DNA of 15,949 bases from Candidatus Saccharibacteria bacterium UBA4387 (GCA_002391075.1 DGRN01000009.1:1-15949), one strand, 5' to 3'. Positions 1 to 7,185 are shown, counted from the stretch's first letter. The notes: generated from the sequence alone by a model not told the origin. Numbers and translations are program-made.

Positions 1-659
1 TCTTCATGGAAATCGGTGCCTCGTCTACTAACGGTATCTCGACCAATAGTAGTGGCTACGGCGGCGCATCTGTCGATCTGAAAGCCAGCGATCAATACAT
101 CATGGGCGATTTCAAGGTGGATCGCTCGTCTACGCTGAGCCTTGACTTGTCGAAAGGCTCGAAGTTTAAGGGTGCCATCAACAAAGACAATAGCGCACTG
201 CGCGTAGAGTTGAATCTCTCGGAGGATTCTGTTGTTGTTCTGACCGAAGATAGCTATGTCGATATCCTAAACAACGCCGTCAGCAACAACTCGAATATCT
301 ACTCGAATGGCTTCAAGCTTTCTGTCGCTGGCGAGCAAGTTTCCATCAACCGCAGCGAAAAAGTGCCGTCCTTTAGTTACGATTTGTCGCAAACCGGCCC
401 GAACGCCAATATTGACGAAGAAGCGGAAACCGTGGACGATAGTGCAGTTCTAATTCTGCTCGGCGCAGTCTTTGCTATAATCGTCGCGGTCGCGCTCATT
501 ATAGTCATCGCGCTAAAAATGCGCAGCAGCAAGCAGCAAAAGATTCAGCAACAAAACCAAATGCAACTCGACGCTCGCGCCCGTATCGAAGCCCAAATGC
601 GTGCCGAGGAGCAAAGCCCGGATTTTGGCAAGAATCAATATCCTAACGTGCATGTATAA
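1..659 (+). CDS. C-terminal part of a beta-rich surface protein with a membrane anchor (5' end probably outside the window)
   Basis: At least 217 residues are visible from the first ATG at position 6, but the frame is open to the window edge, so the gene probably starts further upstream. Residues 1-115 are rich in Ser, Asn, Asp and Gly with regularly spaced short hydrophobic strands (LSLDLSKGSKFKGAIN, LRVELNLSEDSVVVLTEDSY, then an NGFKLSVAG turn). This is the look of stacked beta-strand or beta-helix domains in secreted carbohydrate-binding-type proteins. An acidic linker (about 133-146) leads to one strongly hydrophobic segment (about 147-170), then a basic, Gln-rich tail. This predicts an outside ectodomain, one transmembrane helix and a short cytoplasmic tail. 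I infer a surface-display or adhesion role; the exact family is uncertain. The stop overlaps the probable start of the next small gene by 8 nt, suggesting co-transcription. Confidence 0.6.
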   Translation, partial: FMEIGASSTNGISTNSSGYGGASVDLKASDQYIMGDFKVDRSSTLSLDLSKGSKFKGAINKDNSALRVELNLSEDSVVVLTEDSYVDILNNAVSNNSNIYSNGFKLSVAGEQVSINRSEKVPSFSYDLSQTGPNANIDEEAETVDDSAVLILLGAVFAIIVAVALIIVIALKMRSSKQQKIQQQNQMQLDARARIEAQMRAEEQSPDFGKNQYPNVHV

Positions 660-882
660 CGAGCAAAACTTCGGCCAGGCCAAAAAGATAATCTATGCCA
701 TTATGCTTCTAGTCATTATTGGCATCATTATCGCCTTTATATTCATTGTTTGCGGTCGACTAGATAGTAACGGCTCGCTAATCAAAAATACGGACGCCTG
801 CGAAAACATCAACCCATCCACGGCAAAACGCATTCCAAAAGAATGGCTCGAACGCAACTGTCCAGACCTAGCAAAACAATAA
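652..882 (+). CDS. Small single-pass membrane protein, unknown
   Basis: A 76-residue protein starting MYNEQNFGQAKK. Residues 13-34 form a very hydrophobic Ile-rich helix (IIYAIMLLVIIGIIIAFIFIV). The short tail after it carries two Cys residues plus one at the membrane edge. I chose the ATG at 652 because it overlaps the stop of the preceding gene (652-659), a normal coupling arrangement. A GTG at 601 would add 17 residues lying wholly inside the upstream gene. Neither start has a clear Shine-Dalgarno site. By topology the N-terminus is likely inside and the Cys-containing tail outside. Function is unknown. Its position next to an anchored surface protein suggests a partner or a remnant of a surface locus. 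It ends directly before a strong terminator. Confidence 0.55.
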   Translation: MYNEQNFGQAKKIIYAIMLLVIIGIIIAFIFIVCGRLDSNGSLIKNTDACENINPSTAKRIPKEWLERNCPDLAKQ

Positions 883-910
883 AAAATAGCCGGTAAAATC
901 CGGCTATTTT
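883..910. terminator. Bidirectional intrinsic terminator between convergent genes
   Basis: An 11-bp perfect stem (AAAATAGCCGG with CCGGCTATTTT) around a 6-nt loop. The A-rich side and T-rich side give a terminator on both strands. It serves the surface-protein pair on + and nusA on -. Confidence 0.9.
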
Positions 911-920
911 GATGGGCGCT

Positions 921-2090
921 TTAATCTTCGCCGTCGTTGTCTGACTCGGCGTTGTCGCCTTCGTCATCTTCTTCGGTCGCTCCATCTTCCTGCAGGGCAG
1001 ACAAGAGTGAGTCTTCGACGTTCTTTTTCTTCTTTTTGGCGACTTTCTTGGCAATCTCAATATCTAGCTCGATACCGGTCAATTGTGACGCGAGGCGCAC
1101 GTTCTGACCAGAGCGGCCGATTGCAATGTAGGACTGCTGCTCGTTTTCGACGTAAACTTTAGCGCGCTTACCGTCGATTTCGACCGTCTGAATCTCGGCT
1201 GGGCTCAAGGCTTCGCGGATATATTCAGAAAGATTGTCACTCCAGTTTACGATATCAATTTTTTCGCGATCGCCGATTTCGTTCATGACGGCCTGAACGC
1301 GGACACCACGACCACCGACGAAAGTGCCGACTGGGTCAATGCCCGGCATCAAAGCAGCTACGGCGATCTTTGTGCGGCGACCAGCTTCGCGCGCAATCGC
1401 CTTAATCTCTACCGAGCCAGCCTCAATTTCTGGCACCTCTTGGCGGAACAGATACTCGATGAACTCTGGGCAGCCGCGGCTCAAAATCAGCTGAGCGCTT
1501 CCACGGTCGCCTTCTTTGTCGCGGCGGTCAATTTCCTTGATGTAAACCTTGATACGCGAACCAACGCTATAGAACTCGCCGTCGATTTGCTCGGAGCGTG
1601 GCATGATGCCGGTTGCTTTGCCGAGGTCAACGCGCACCAATTTTGGCTCGACGCGTGCAACCGTACCGGTCACAACTTCGCCGATGCGGTCCTCGAAGGC
1701 GGCCAAAACCGCTTCGCGCTCAGCATCGCGCAAGCGCTGCAAAATGACCTGCTTTGCGGTCTGCGAGGCCACGCGGCCAAATACGCCAACTTTGTGCTTT
1801 TCTTCGACAAATTCGCCGATTTCTTTGCCGTCGGCTTCGCCTTGTGGGATTTCGGTGGCTGGGTTGTATGCCAAACCATCTTCGATAACTTCACGAATTA
1901 CAAAGACGTCTGCTTCGCCGCTGTTCAAATCTAACTCGCAGCGTACGTTCATGTCCTTGTCGCCATTTTCTTTACGCCACGCGGCAGCAATTGCCTGCTG
2001 TATTACTTCAATTACGGTCTCTTTTGGCAGATTTTTCTCTTCGGCAATGATATCTACCATTGCAATCATCTGCTTTAGGTCTAATTCCAT
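921..2090 (-). CDS. nusA: Transcription termination/antitermination factor NusA
   Basis: A 389-residue NusA that binds RNA polymerase and nascent RNA and modulates pausing, termination and antitermination. The order of domains is visible: an N-terminal polymerase-binding domain (about 1-130), an S1 domain (about 137-203), KH1 (about 205-285) with the conserved VGGRGVRVQ (258-266) and EKIDIVNWS, and KH2 (about 290-350) with AIGRSGQNVR (323-332) and LTGIELDI. After KH2 come a Lys run and a ~30-residue Asp/Glu-rich tail. There are no C-terminal acidic repeat domains of the E. coli type, so it is the short form. The start is set by AGAAAGGA about 5 nt before the ATG. It stands alone: the usual neighbours rimP and infB are not adjacent. 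A consensus promoter lies 65-93 bases before the ATG and a terminator 11 nt after the stop. Confidence 0.97.
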   Translation of the reverse strand: MELDLKQMIAMVDIIAEEKNLPKETVIEVIQQAIAAAWRKENGDKDMNVRCELDLNSGEADVFVIREVIEDGLAYNPATEIPQGEADGKEIGEFVEEKHKVGVFGRVASQTAKQVILQRLRDAEREAVLAAFEDRIGEVVTGTVARVEPKLVRVDLGKATGIMPRSEQIDGEFYSVGSRIKVYIKEIDRRDKEGDRGSAQLILSRGCPEFIEYLFRQEVPEIEAGSVEIKAIAREAGRRTKIAVAALMPGIDPVGTFVGGRGVRVQAVMNEIGDREKIDIVNWSDNLSEYIREALSPAEIQTVEIDGKRAKVYVENEQQSYIAIGRSGQNVRLASQLTGIELDIEIAKKVAKKKKKNVEDSLLSALQEDGATEEDDEGDNAESDNDGED

Positions 2091-2116
2091 TTTTATCCTT
2101 TCTGGGCTTAAAAATA

Positions 2117-2135
2117 CCGTCCCTTTTCGGGCCGG
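2117..2135 (-). promoter_or_regulatory. Terminator-like hairpin in the nusA leader
   Basis: Read on the - strand, CCGGCCC-GAAAA-GGGACGG forms a stem with one G/A mismatch and is followed by TATTTTT. It lies within the ~57-nt leader between the predicted nusA start site and its ribosome-binding site. The shape resembles an attenuator, but the stem is short, so this is suggestive only. Confidence 0.35.
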
Positions 2136-2154
2136 CTAATGACAGTACGGACTA

Positions 2155-2183
2155 ATTTTAGCAAACTAATGGCCCGCTGTCAA
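2155..2183 (-). promoter_or_regulatory. nusA promoter (-35/-10)
   Basis: On the - strand: TTGACA (2183-2178), 17-nt spacer, TAAAAT (2160-2155), with TGC directly before the -10 (extended -10). The expected start site is near 2148, giving a ~57-nt leader. It is back to back with the rightward promoter at 2191-2219, with only 7 bp between the two -35 boxes. Confidence 0.85.
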
Positions 2184-2190
2184 GCGAAGA

Positions 2191-2219
2191 TTGACAAAAA
2201 TGCTAAAGTATGCTACAAT
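2191..2219 (+). promoter_or_regulatory. Strong promoter for the 282-aa gene (-35/-10)
   Basis: TTGACA (2191-2196), exact 17-nt spacer, TACAAT (2214-2219), with TGC before the -10. This is near-ideal sigma-70-type spacing. The expected start is near 2226, right at the base of a 5'-terminal hairpin. Confidence 0.88.
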
Positions 2220-2226
2220 TCTCATG

Positions 2227-2243
2227 AGTAGCTATGTGCTACT
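2227..2243 (+). promoter_or_regulatory. 5'-terminal mRNA hairpin
   Basis: AGTAGC-TATGT-GCTACT is a perfect 6-bp stem with a 5-nt loop. It begins at the predicted transcription start of the 282-aa gene. A hairpin at the very 5' end typically hinders 5'-exonuclease attack; that role here is inferred. Confidence 0.6.
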
Positions 2244-2278
2244 TGCGTACATTTCAATCTGTTAATTTTCGAAAAGCT

Positions 2279-2336
2279 GCTCAATGTGGGATTTTGTGTC
2301 TTGAAAAAAATCAAGCCGCGAAACCCCACATTGAGC
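2279..2336 (+). promoter_or_regulatory. Long leader hairpin upstream of the 282-aa gene
   Basis: Two perfect 12-nt arms (GCTCAATGTGGG at 2279-2290, CCCACATTGAGC at 2325-2336) enclose a middle that also pairs: TTT/AAA, two G-U pairs, two G-C pairs and CTTGA/TCAAG, closing on a loop of six A. In total 24 of 26 positions pair, with two single mismatches. No T-run follows, so it is not a terminator. The base of the 3' arm can instead pair with GCTCA at 2341-2345 (TGAGC-GAGG-GCTCA), so a second fold is possible. It ends 45 nt before the Shine-Dalgarno site. Confidence 0.8.
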
Positions 2337-2397
2337 GAGGGCTCAGATGTGGTCGAAATCATCGCCACTCCGTAAGGAGAGAAAGGAGGTATTGTAT

Positions 2398-3246
2398 ATG
2401 ATCAAATACAATACTGATCTTTGGCAGGAGGTTGCGACCGCCCCAGGCCAGATTAGAGTGGATGACGCAGGTCTGAAACTCGAGTTCGCTACTCTGTATA
2501 GAAACATTAAGGGTAGTGAAGTTGTCGCACAGGTGGGACAGCAGAAAAGTGTCGGCAAGGAAAACGAAGTGAAAGTCTACGGAAATGTCGAGGTGGCGCG
2601 ATGCGTTAACTACGGACGCGGTACTATGGCAAACAAGTGGGCTGCTCGCTTCAAAACACCCGACTACGTAATTCGTGTTGGCTCGATGATCATCTATGCT
2701 GACGAACGAAATTATGAGCGGGCAATCGAAATTGCTCTCGGAGAGCGAAAAGGTAAGACCTGGATCACGCAGGAAGTATCTTGGGTATCTCACGATGGCG
2801 AAGAAACCGTAAGACAGCTGGTCTTTCTTAACTTGACAAGACACCGTAAGGTGCCGCCGGCAAAATGGTTCCTCCATCGCCCGGCGGAGTTCCGCTTTGA
2901 TCGGAAAAAACTTTCCCCTATGAGCGTCGCTCTTGGCTACACTAAAGTCGGCGAAAGGCTTGTAGCAGGCGAGGTTTATCCTATCTACGGCAAACTCGAG
3001 CGTTACGGCGGAGTGAACAGCTTCGTAGTAACGGAACAGACCCTGTTACCCGAAGTAGTGTCCGAATGGGTCGCCGCAAGCGGTTGGTTTGTGTCGAACC
3101 ATACGGCTGTAAGAAAATACGACAATAATCGAGCCGAAGCAATTCGGCTGGATGAGAAATGGAAGCCTAGCGAATCCAGACTGTTCCGCTTCGAGGAGCA
3201 GAAAGTCGTGACGGCCCCTGCTCATGCACTGGCAACTGCGTCGTAA
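2398..3246 (+). CDS. Unknown 282-residue protein with a strong promoter and structured leader
   Basis: I do not recognise the family. The 282-residue product starts MIKYNTDLWQEV. It is soluble, with no signal peptide or membrane segment, and is mixed and basic/aromatic, with alternating patterns that suggest beta-rich folds (for example YVIRVGSMIIYAD and VYPIYGKLERYGGVNSFVV). The ATG at 2398 is chosen because AAAGGAGGT (2382-2390) stands 7 nt before it. An in-frame ATG at 2347 would add 17 residues and place the Shine-Dalgarno site inside the coding region. The gene is its own unit: consensus promoter at 2191-2219, ~170-nt leader with two hairpins, and a strong terminator 17 nt after the stop. 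The promoter, Shine-Dalgarno site and stable leader all point to high expression. Two short stretches are Lys/Arg-dense (KENEVKVYGN, TRHRKVPPAKWFLHR), so nucleic-acid contact is possible but unproven. Confidence 0.8.
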   Translation: MIKYNTDLWQEVATAPGQIRVDDAGLKLEFATLYRNIKGSEVVAQVGQQKSVGKENEVKVYGNVEVARCVNYGRGTMANKWAARFKTPDYVIRVGSMIIYADERNYERAIEIALGERKGKTWITQEVSWVSHDGEETVRQLVFLNLTRHRKVPPAKWFLHRPAEFRFDRKKLSPMSVALGYTKVGERLVAGEVYPIYGKLERYGGVNSFVVTEQTLLPEVVSEWVAASGWFVSNHTAVRKYDNNRAEAIRLDEKWKPSESRLFRFEEQKVVTAPAHALATAS

Positions 3247-3263
3247 GCGCGAAAATTAGCAAT

Positions 3264-3289
3264 AGCCCCGACTTCGGTCGGGGCTTTTT
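3264..3289 (+). terminator. Intrinsic terminator after the 282-aa gene
   Basis: AGCCCCGAC-TTCG-GTCGGGGCT, a 9-bp perfect GC-rich stem with a stable TTCG tetraloop, followed by TTTT. Confidence 0.95.
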
Positions 3290-3296
3290 GCAGCGC

Positions 3297-3325
3297 TAGA
3301 CAATGCGCCCGTTTTTTGCTAGAAT
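3297..3325 (+). promoter_or_regulatory. rnj promoter (-35/-10) and start of leader
   Basis: TAGACA (3297-3302), 17-nt spacer, TAGAAT (3320-3325), with TGC before the -10. The expected start near 3332 gives a ~98-nt leader. That leader can fold by ACGCAA (3350-3355) with TTGCGT (3384-3389) and an inner TCCT/AGGA stem. RNase J genes are often autoregulated through their leaders in other bacteria; that is not shown here. Confidence 0.75.
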
Positions 3326-3429
3326 ATAAGTACTAAGTTATTACTTTTTACGCAACATATTCCAGGATTCCTTCCCGAGAGGATTGCGTCTTAAGTGTGG
3401 GAAATTAGAAACTTTAATTGAGGAAATAA

Positions 3430-5595
3430 ATGAATTCTAAAAACGAAGCCGAAGCGGCTCGCCGCGCGCGATTATTGAAAATGCGCGAAGAGCGTTTGCC
3501 GGACATCAAGCGCCAGTTTGAAGAAAATCAAAAGCGCAACTTTAACGCCAATTTTGCACCTGGCGGCAAAGATGAGGCGCTAGTGAAAAAGACGACACGC
3601 AAAGCCAGCGCTGCTAAAGCCGGCGCTAAGTCTACTGCTAAAAAGGGCACAAAAACAGAGAAGGCCAAGACTGCTAAAAGCGCAAAGGGTGGCGCAAAGC
3701 AGCCTGTATCGAAAAATGTTCAGCTCGGCGTATCTGTGCGCAAGGGCGAAATGGTGCACCATCAGCGCATGCTTAGCCAGGACGTCAACGCGCAGGCGAC
3801 GCAGCATATCATCGGCGTGCCGGTCAATAAATCGCGTTACAATGGCGCCGACGGCAAGCAGTTGACTATGGCGCAAATTCGCGCCGCTCGTCCGCACAAA
3901 GATTGCGTGCGCGTTATTCCTATCGGCGGCCTCGGCGAGTTTGGTATCGGTAAAAACATGACCGCCATCGAATATCAGGGCGAAATCATTCTGATTGACA
4001 TGGGTACTCTGTTTGCGGATAGCGATTATCCGGGCGTGAACTACATGGTGCCAGATTCCAAGTGGCTAGATGATAATCGCGACAAAGTGAAGGCAATTCT
4101 CTTTACGCACGCGCACTTGGATCACATTGGCGCCTGCAAGCATCTTTTGCCTTATTTTGGCCCGCTTGTGCCGATTTATGCGACCGAGTTCACGACTGGC
4201 ATGATCAAGAAGCAAATGTCGGAAGTGCCGGAGTGCCCAGAGTTGAACTATCAGGTCGTTAAGCCGCTCGAGCACAAACAAATCCAGCTGTCGCAGCATT
4301 TGTCGGCTGAATTCGTGCATATGCTGCACTCGATTCCGGGCAACGCATCAATCGTGATTCGCACGCCAAACGGCCCAATCCTGCTCTCTGGCGACTGGCG
4401 TTTTGAGAATAATCCAATGGACACGCCGGCCGACTATGACCGCCTGAAAGAAATTGCCGACAAAGAAGGTTTTGCTCTGATTTTGAACGAGTCGACCAAT
4501 ATCGACGTCCCAGGCACGCATCCGCATAGCGAATACGATGTCGGTGACAACATCGGTAAGGTGATGGATAACTACGCGACCGGTCGCATCATTATCTCTT
4601 GTTTCTCTAGCCAGGTAAAGCGTATCGAATGTGTCTTGAAAGAGGCTGCCGAGCGCGGTCGTAAAGTTGCCTTCGCCGGCTACTCCATGATTAATAACGT
4701 CGAGGTCGCCTTGCGCGCAAAAGCTATCAAGGTGCCAAAAGACGTCATTATGAAGATGGAAGATATCATTAAGCTTCCGGACGAAAAAGTGACGATTGTT
4801 TGTACTGGCTCGCAGGGCGAAATGAACGCGGTTTTGAACCGCATGGTTACTGGTGCGCATCGTTATATTAAAATCAAAGCAAGCGACACGATTGTATTCT
4901 GCTCCAGTCCAATTCCAGGCAACGAACCAAAGGTCATGGGTACGGTCGATGGCTTGCTCCGCGAGGGCGCGCAGGTTATTCAGCACAACAAGACGCATCT
5001 CACGAATATTGGCCCGCTACATCTTTCTGGCCATGCCTACTATGAAGATCACGTCAAATTTGTAACCGATTTACATCCGAAAAACTACATGCCATATCAC
5101 GGTGAGTTCTACATGCTAGAACATAATGCCGAGATGGCGGAAAACGTCGTTGGCATTCCGCGCGAGCGTATCATTGTGGCTGATGACGGCGACATCATTG
5201 AATTGACGCCGGAGCAAACCATCCATAAGAATGGTCGCATTCAGGTCGGCAATAAACTTTACGATGATGCCGACCAGCAGGTCAACGAGGCGGTCGTGAA
5301 AGATCGTATTCATATTTCGCGCGAGGGTATCTTTGTGGTAGTTTTGACTATCAACAAAAAGACTGGTCGCCTCATTAAGACCCCAGACATTGTGTCGCGC
5401 GCCTTCATTTATCTCGATAATTCCGAGGAGCTGATTGGCAAAATCCGCCACTATCTCCGCATGAAGACCGATCGCAGCATCGCTGACGCAGACATTAAGG
5501 TTTTGAAGGATGAAATTAAAGAGGATGTCACGCATATTCTCTTTGACGCTACTGGACACACGCCTATCGTGATTCCGGTCATCAACAAAGTCTAA
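3430..5595 (+). CDS. rnj: Ribonuclease J with a long basic N-terminal extension
   Basis: A 721-residue metallo-beta-lactamase/beta-CASP RNase, the 5'-to-3' exo- and endonuclease of mRNA decay and rRNA maturation. Zinc-site motifs are present: HAHLDH (227-232), H300, D322 (in SGDWRF) and H557 (in PYHGE). The beta-CASP region shows FSSQVKRIE, AGYSM, CTGSQGEMNAVLNRM and HLSGHA (531-536). Family members are usually about 550-600 residues. The extra length is a ~150-residue N-terminal extension before CVRVIPIGGLGEFG, rich in Lys, Ala and Thr (about 55-95) like a histone-H1 tail and probably disordered and RNA-binding. The family's usual HSIPD reads HSIPGN here, next to the conserved His. The start has GAGGAA just upstream. 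It is a single-gene unit with its own promoter and terminator. Confidence 0.96.
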   Translation: MNSKNEAEAARRARLLKMREERLPDIKRQFEENQKRNFNANFAPGGKDEALVKKTTRKASAAKAGAKSTAKKGTKTEKAKTAKSAKGGAKQPVSKNVQLGVSVRKGEMVHHQRMLSQDVNAQATQHIIGVPVNKSRYNGADGKQLTMAQIRAARPHKDCVRVIPIGGLGEFGIGKNMTAIEYQGEIILIDMGTLFADSDYPGVNYMVPDSKWLDDNRDKVKAILFTHAHLDHIGACKHLLPYFGPLVPIYATEFTTGMIKKQMSEVPECPELNYQVVKPLEHKQIQLSQHLSAEFVHMLHSIPGNASIVIRTPNGPILLSGDWRFENNPMDTPADYDRLKEIADKEGFALILNESTNIDVPGTHPHSEYDVGDNIGKVMDNYATGRIIISCFSSQVKRIECVLKEAAERGRKVAFAGYSMINNVEVALRAKAIKVPKDVIMKMEDIIKLPDEKVTIVCTGSQGEMNAVLNRMVTGAHRYIKIKASDTIVFCSSPIPGNEPKVMGTVDGLLREGAQVIQHNKTHLTNIGPLHLSGHAYYEDHVKFVTDLHPKNYMPYHGEFYMLEHNAEMAENVVGIPRERIIVADDGDIIELTPEQTIHKNGRIQVGNKLYDDADQQVNEAVVKDRIHISREGIFVVVLTINKKTGRLIKTPDIVSRAFIYLDNSEELIGKIRHYLRMKTDRSIADADIKVLKDEIKEDVTHILFDATGHTPIVIPVINKV

Positions 5596-5599
5596 ACAA

Positions 5600-5624
5600 A
5601 TGCCGGCCTTTGCGCCGGTATTTT
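5600..5624 (+). terminator. Intrinsic terminator after rnj
   Basis: ATGCCGGC (5600-5607) pairs with GCCGGTAT (5614-5621) with one G-U pair around a 6-nt loop, then a short T-run to 5624. Confidence 0.85.
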
Positions 5625-5630
5625 GCTGTA

Positions 5631-5655
5631 AAAATGCCCCGCGCGTGGCGGGGCA
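5631..5655 (-). terminator. Intrinsic terminator for the small paralog pair
   Basis: On the - strand TGCCCCGC-loop-GCGGGGCA (8 bp perfect, 5-nt loop, 5655-5635), followed by TTTTT. It lies directly after the stop of the - strand gene and is separate from the rnj terminator next to it. Confidence 0.9.
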
Positions 5656-5660
5656 AAAGC

Positions 5661-5918
5661 TTATCGTCTCTTCGACATTGCGCGGTTACGCATGACAGAG
5701 CAGGCAAAGGCGATCTCGTCGGGATTTATATCCTTGCTGACGGGTACGCCGTGCTCGTAAAGAAAACGATGCAGCTCGCGTAGCTGTGCTTTTGACAAAG
5801 CGGATACGCCGGTGGTCGTGACGGTTCTGAAACTGTCATATCTGATGACAGAGTTGTAAAATCCGTCCTCGAACTCTTTCCATGACAGCTGATAGATGAA
5901 TGATTCAATCATTCTCAT
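5661..5918 (-). CDS. Small unknown protein, second of a paralogous pair
   Basis: 85 residues, starting MRMIESFIYQL. No membrane segment or signal peptide; probably a small helical cytosolic protein ending in a basic tail (NRAMSKRR). It aligns without gaps to the gene just upstream (5964-6218) over about 73 residues. Shared positions include FI..L at the start, K.F, a central F..V.T.GV, a Ser-led helix, G.P near the C-terminal third, and A and R near the end. I count about 17 identities. AAAGGAGG lies 10 nt before the ATG at 5918 and sits in a small CGCC/GGCG hairpin (5927-5940) that could tune translation. It is the second gene of a two-gene operon, 45 nt after the first, and ends at a strong terminator. 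Function unknown. Confidence 0.75.
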   Translation of the reverse strand: MRMIESFIYQLSWKEFEDGFYNSVIRYDSFRTVTTTGVSALSKAQLRELHRFLYEHGVPVSKDINPDEIAFACSVMRNRAMSKRR

Positions 5919-5926
5919 GAATAACG

Positions 5927-5940
5927 CGCCTCCTTTGGCG
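5927..5940 (-). promoter_or_regulatory. Hairpin holding the Shine-Dalgarno site of the second small paralog
   Basis: On the - strand CGCC-AAAGGA-GGCG: a 4-bp GC stem whose loop and 3' arm contain the AAAGGAGG site. It may lower or gate translation of the downstream gene relative to the first. Confidence 0.35.
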
Positions 5941-5963
5941 GGAAGGGATGGATAGGATGCGAC

Positions 5964-6218
5964 TTAGCGTACCTGAACTGAGCGTGCGCCGATCGCGTAG
6001 AGTGCTGCTTCCAGCTTTTCATCAGTATCGACGAGCTGGCTCGGCATGCCGGCATTTATTACTTGTTTTCGTAAATCTTCGCGTTCGTCCGCGGAGACAT
6101 AGCCGACGCCGAAGGTCATCACGGCACTGAACGGCATCGATGATGCCACTCCGCGCACGTATTTCGTAAAAAACGTTTTCTTATCGAGCTTCTCTATAAA
6201 GTTCTTAGCGGTCTGCAT
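5964..6218 (-). CDS. Small unknown protein, first of a paralogous pair
   Basis: 84 residues, starting MQTAKNFIEKLDKKTFF. No signal peptide is evident. A middle stretch (FSAVMTFGVGYVS) is moderately hydrophobic but too short and polar-flanked for a confident membrane helix. It is followed by a charged helix (ADEREDLRKQV) and an acidic/Ala-rich end. It shares length and pattern with the next gene (5661-5918), so the two look like an old tandem duplication. GGAGG lies 7 nt before the ATG. A near-perfect promoter at 6262-6290 drives the pair, giving a leader of about 37 nt. The strong promoter and good ribosome sites on two tiny genes suggest abundant products, for example small regulators or structural/toxin-antitoxin-like proteins. 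No motif supports a specific choice. Confidence 0.75.
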   Translation of the reverse strand: MQTAKNFIEKLDKKTFFTKYVRGVASSMPFSAVMTFGVGYVSADEREDLRKQVINAGMPSQLVDTDEKLEAALYAIGARSVQVR

Positions 6219-6261
6219 AATAACACCTCCATTTTGGCAGCAGACGGATTACTACAACTCT

Positions 6262-6290
6262 ATTATATCACAAAAAGCTCAAAAAGTCAA
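6262..6290 (-). promoter_or_regulatory. Strong promoter for the small paralog operon
   Basis: On the - strand TTGACT (6290-6285), 17-nt spacer, TATAAT (6267-6262), with TGTGA before the -10. Expected start is near 6255. Confidence 0.9.
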
Positions 6291-6312
6291 TACAGAGGCG
6301 CAGTCAGTCCGG

Positions 6313-7179
6313 CTAGTACATGTTTCGCTGGTCCATTTTTCGCTGGAATTTGCGCCGTTCCGTCGCTACTTTATCGCTGAAAGCAATCGAATAATATTCT
6401 TCCACGACGTCACGATCGTAACGTATGCGCTTTTGCATGTCCGGCGTCTGCGACGTGACACGGCTATCCCAGAAATTGCGCGGCGTGAACGGCTTTAACC
6501 CGTATTGGCGCGCCAAATCATTTAGTCCATTCAGTTCGTCGATTACATTGTTATGCACGTTTGTTCGCGTGTCGTCATATTCTTTCCAACTCAGAAATTC
6601 GTCCCGAATTTCCTGTGGGCCGATGTATTTTAGCTCAATGTGCCTATGCACGTGACTATAAAAAGCTGACAATAGTTCCATTTGCCGCTGCTTGACTTCG
6701 TCGCTGGCTCCGCTGGATTCAATAGCTGCCTGCAGGGCTGCGGCGCGCTCGCGATAAAAGCGGCCCGCTTGCGCCTCGATAGTTTCATGCAGGGTTGCCT
6801 CGCTGGTCGTAAAGAACATCGCTCTTTGGGCGCTAGCTTCTTTGTCTGGAAAATGTCTGATTCCGCCTTCGATCATGCCCTTGTTGAGCATCGCCCAAGA
6901 GCTGGCGAGCTCGCCTTCCCATATCTCGAACTCTTTTTGGCTGACTTCCGAAAATCTGCCGCCGTGTTTGTTCTTGACGAAGGCTATGAATTGCTGATTG
7001 ATGGTCGCAATTTCCTCGGCCTGAGATTCGGCCTGTGCAATGCCGGCTTCTCTTTTGAATTTTTTATATCCTTCAACGAAAGCCCGTGCCTGCTCTGGGG
7101 TCATTTCGCTTTCTTCTTTCGCACTTTCGCCGTTGTTTGTTTTTACGCTCTCGCTATCGTCGCCATGAACTTGTTCCAT
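6313..7179 (-). CDS. Unknown 288-residue helical cytosolic protein
   Basis: I do not recognise the family. The product is rich in Glu, Lys, Ala and Gln and predicted mostly alpha-helical, with no signal peptide or membrane segment. Residues 1-30 are acidic and low-complexity (EQVHGDDSES..., AKEESEMTPEQ). The C-terminal third is basic (KRIRYDRDVVEEYY, then TERRKFQRKMDQRNMY). I chose the ATG at 7179: the frame stays open to 7317, but that extension lies on the opposite strand of truB. A TATACT box (7191-7186) is exactly 6 nt before this ATG, with no Shine-Dalgarno site, so the mRNA is probably leaderless. It diverges from truB across a 24-bp gap. No clear terminator separates it from the small-paralog promoter downstream. 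Confidence 0.75.
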   Translation of the reverse strand: MEQVHGDDSESVKTNNGESAKEESEMTPEQARAFVEGYKKFKREAGIAQAESQAEEIATINQQFIAFVKNKHGGRFSEVSQKEFEIWEGELASSWAMLNKGMIEGGIRHFPDKEASAQRAMFFTTSEATLHETIEAQAGRFYRERAAALQAAIESSGASDEVKQRQMELLSAFYSHVHRHIELKYIGPQEIRDEFLSWKEYDDTRTNVHNNVIDELNGLNDLARQYGLKPFTPRNFWDSRVTSQTPDMQKRIRYDRDVVEEYYSIAFSDKVATERRKFQRKMDQRNMY

Positions 7180-7185
7180 ATTTAA

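Noticed and set aside
1440..1934. Long open frame on the + strand across nusA
   Set aside because: It is the antisense shadow of nusA, whose protein shows clear S1 and KH motifs; the + translation has no domain pattern.
2347..2397. Earlier in-frame ATG for the 282-aa gene
   Set aside because: It would place the strong AAAGGAGGT site inside the coding region; that site is ideally spaced for 2398.
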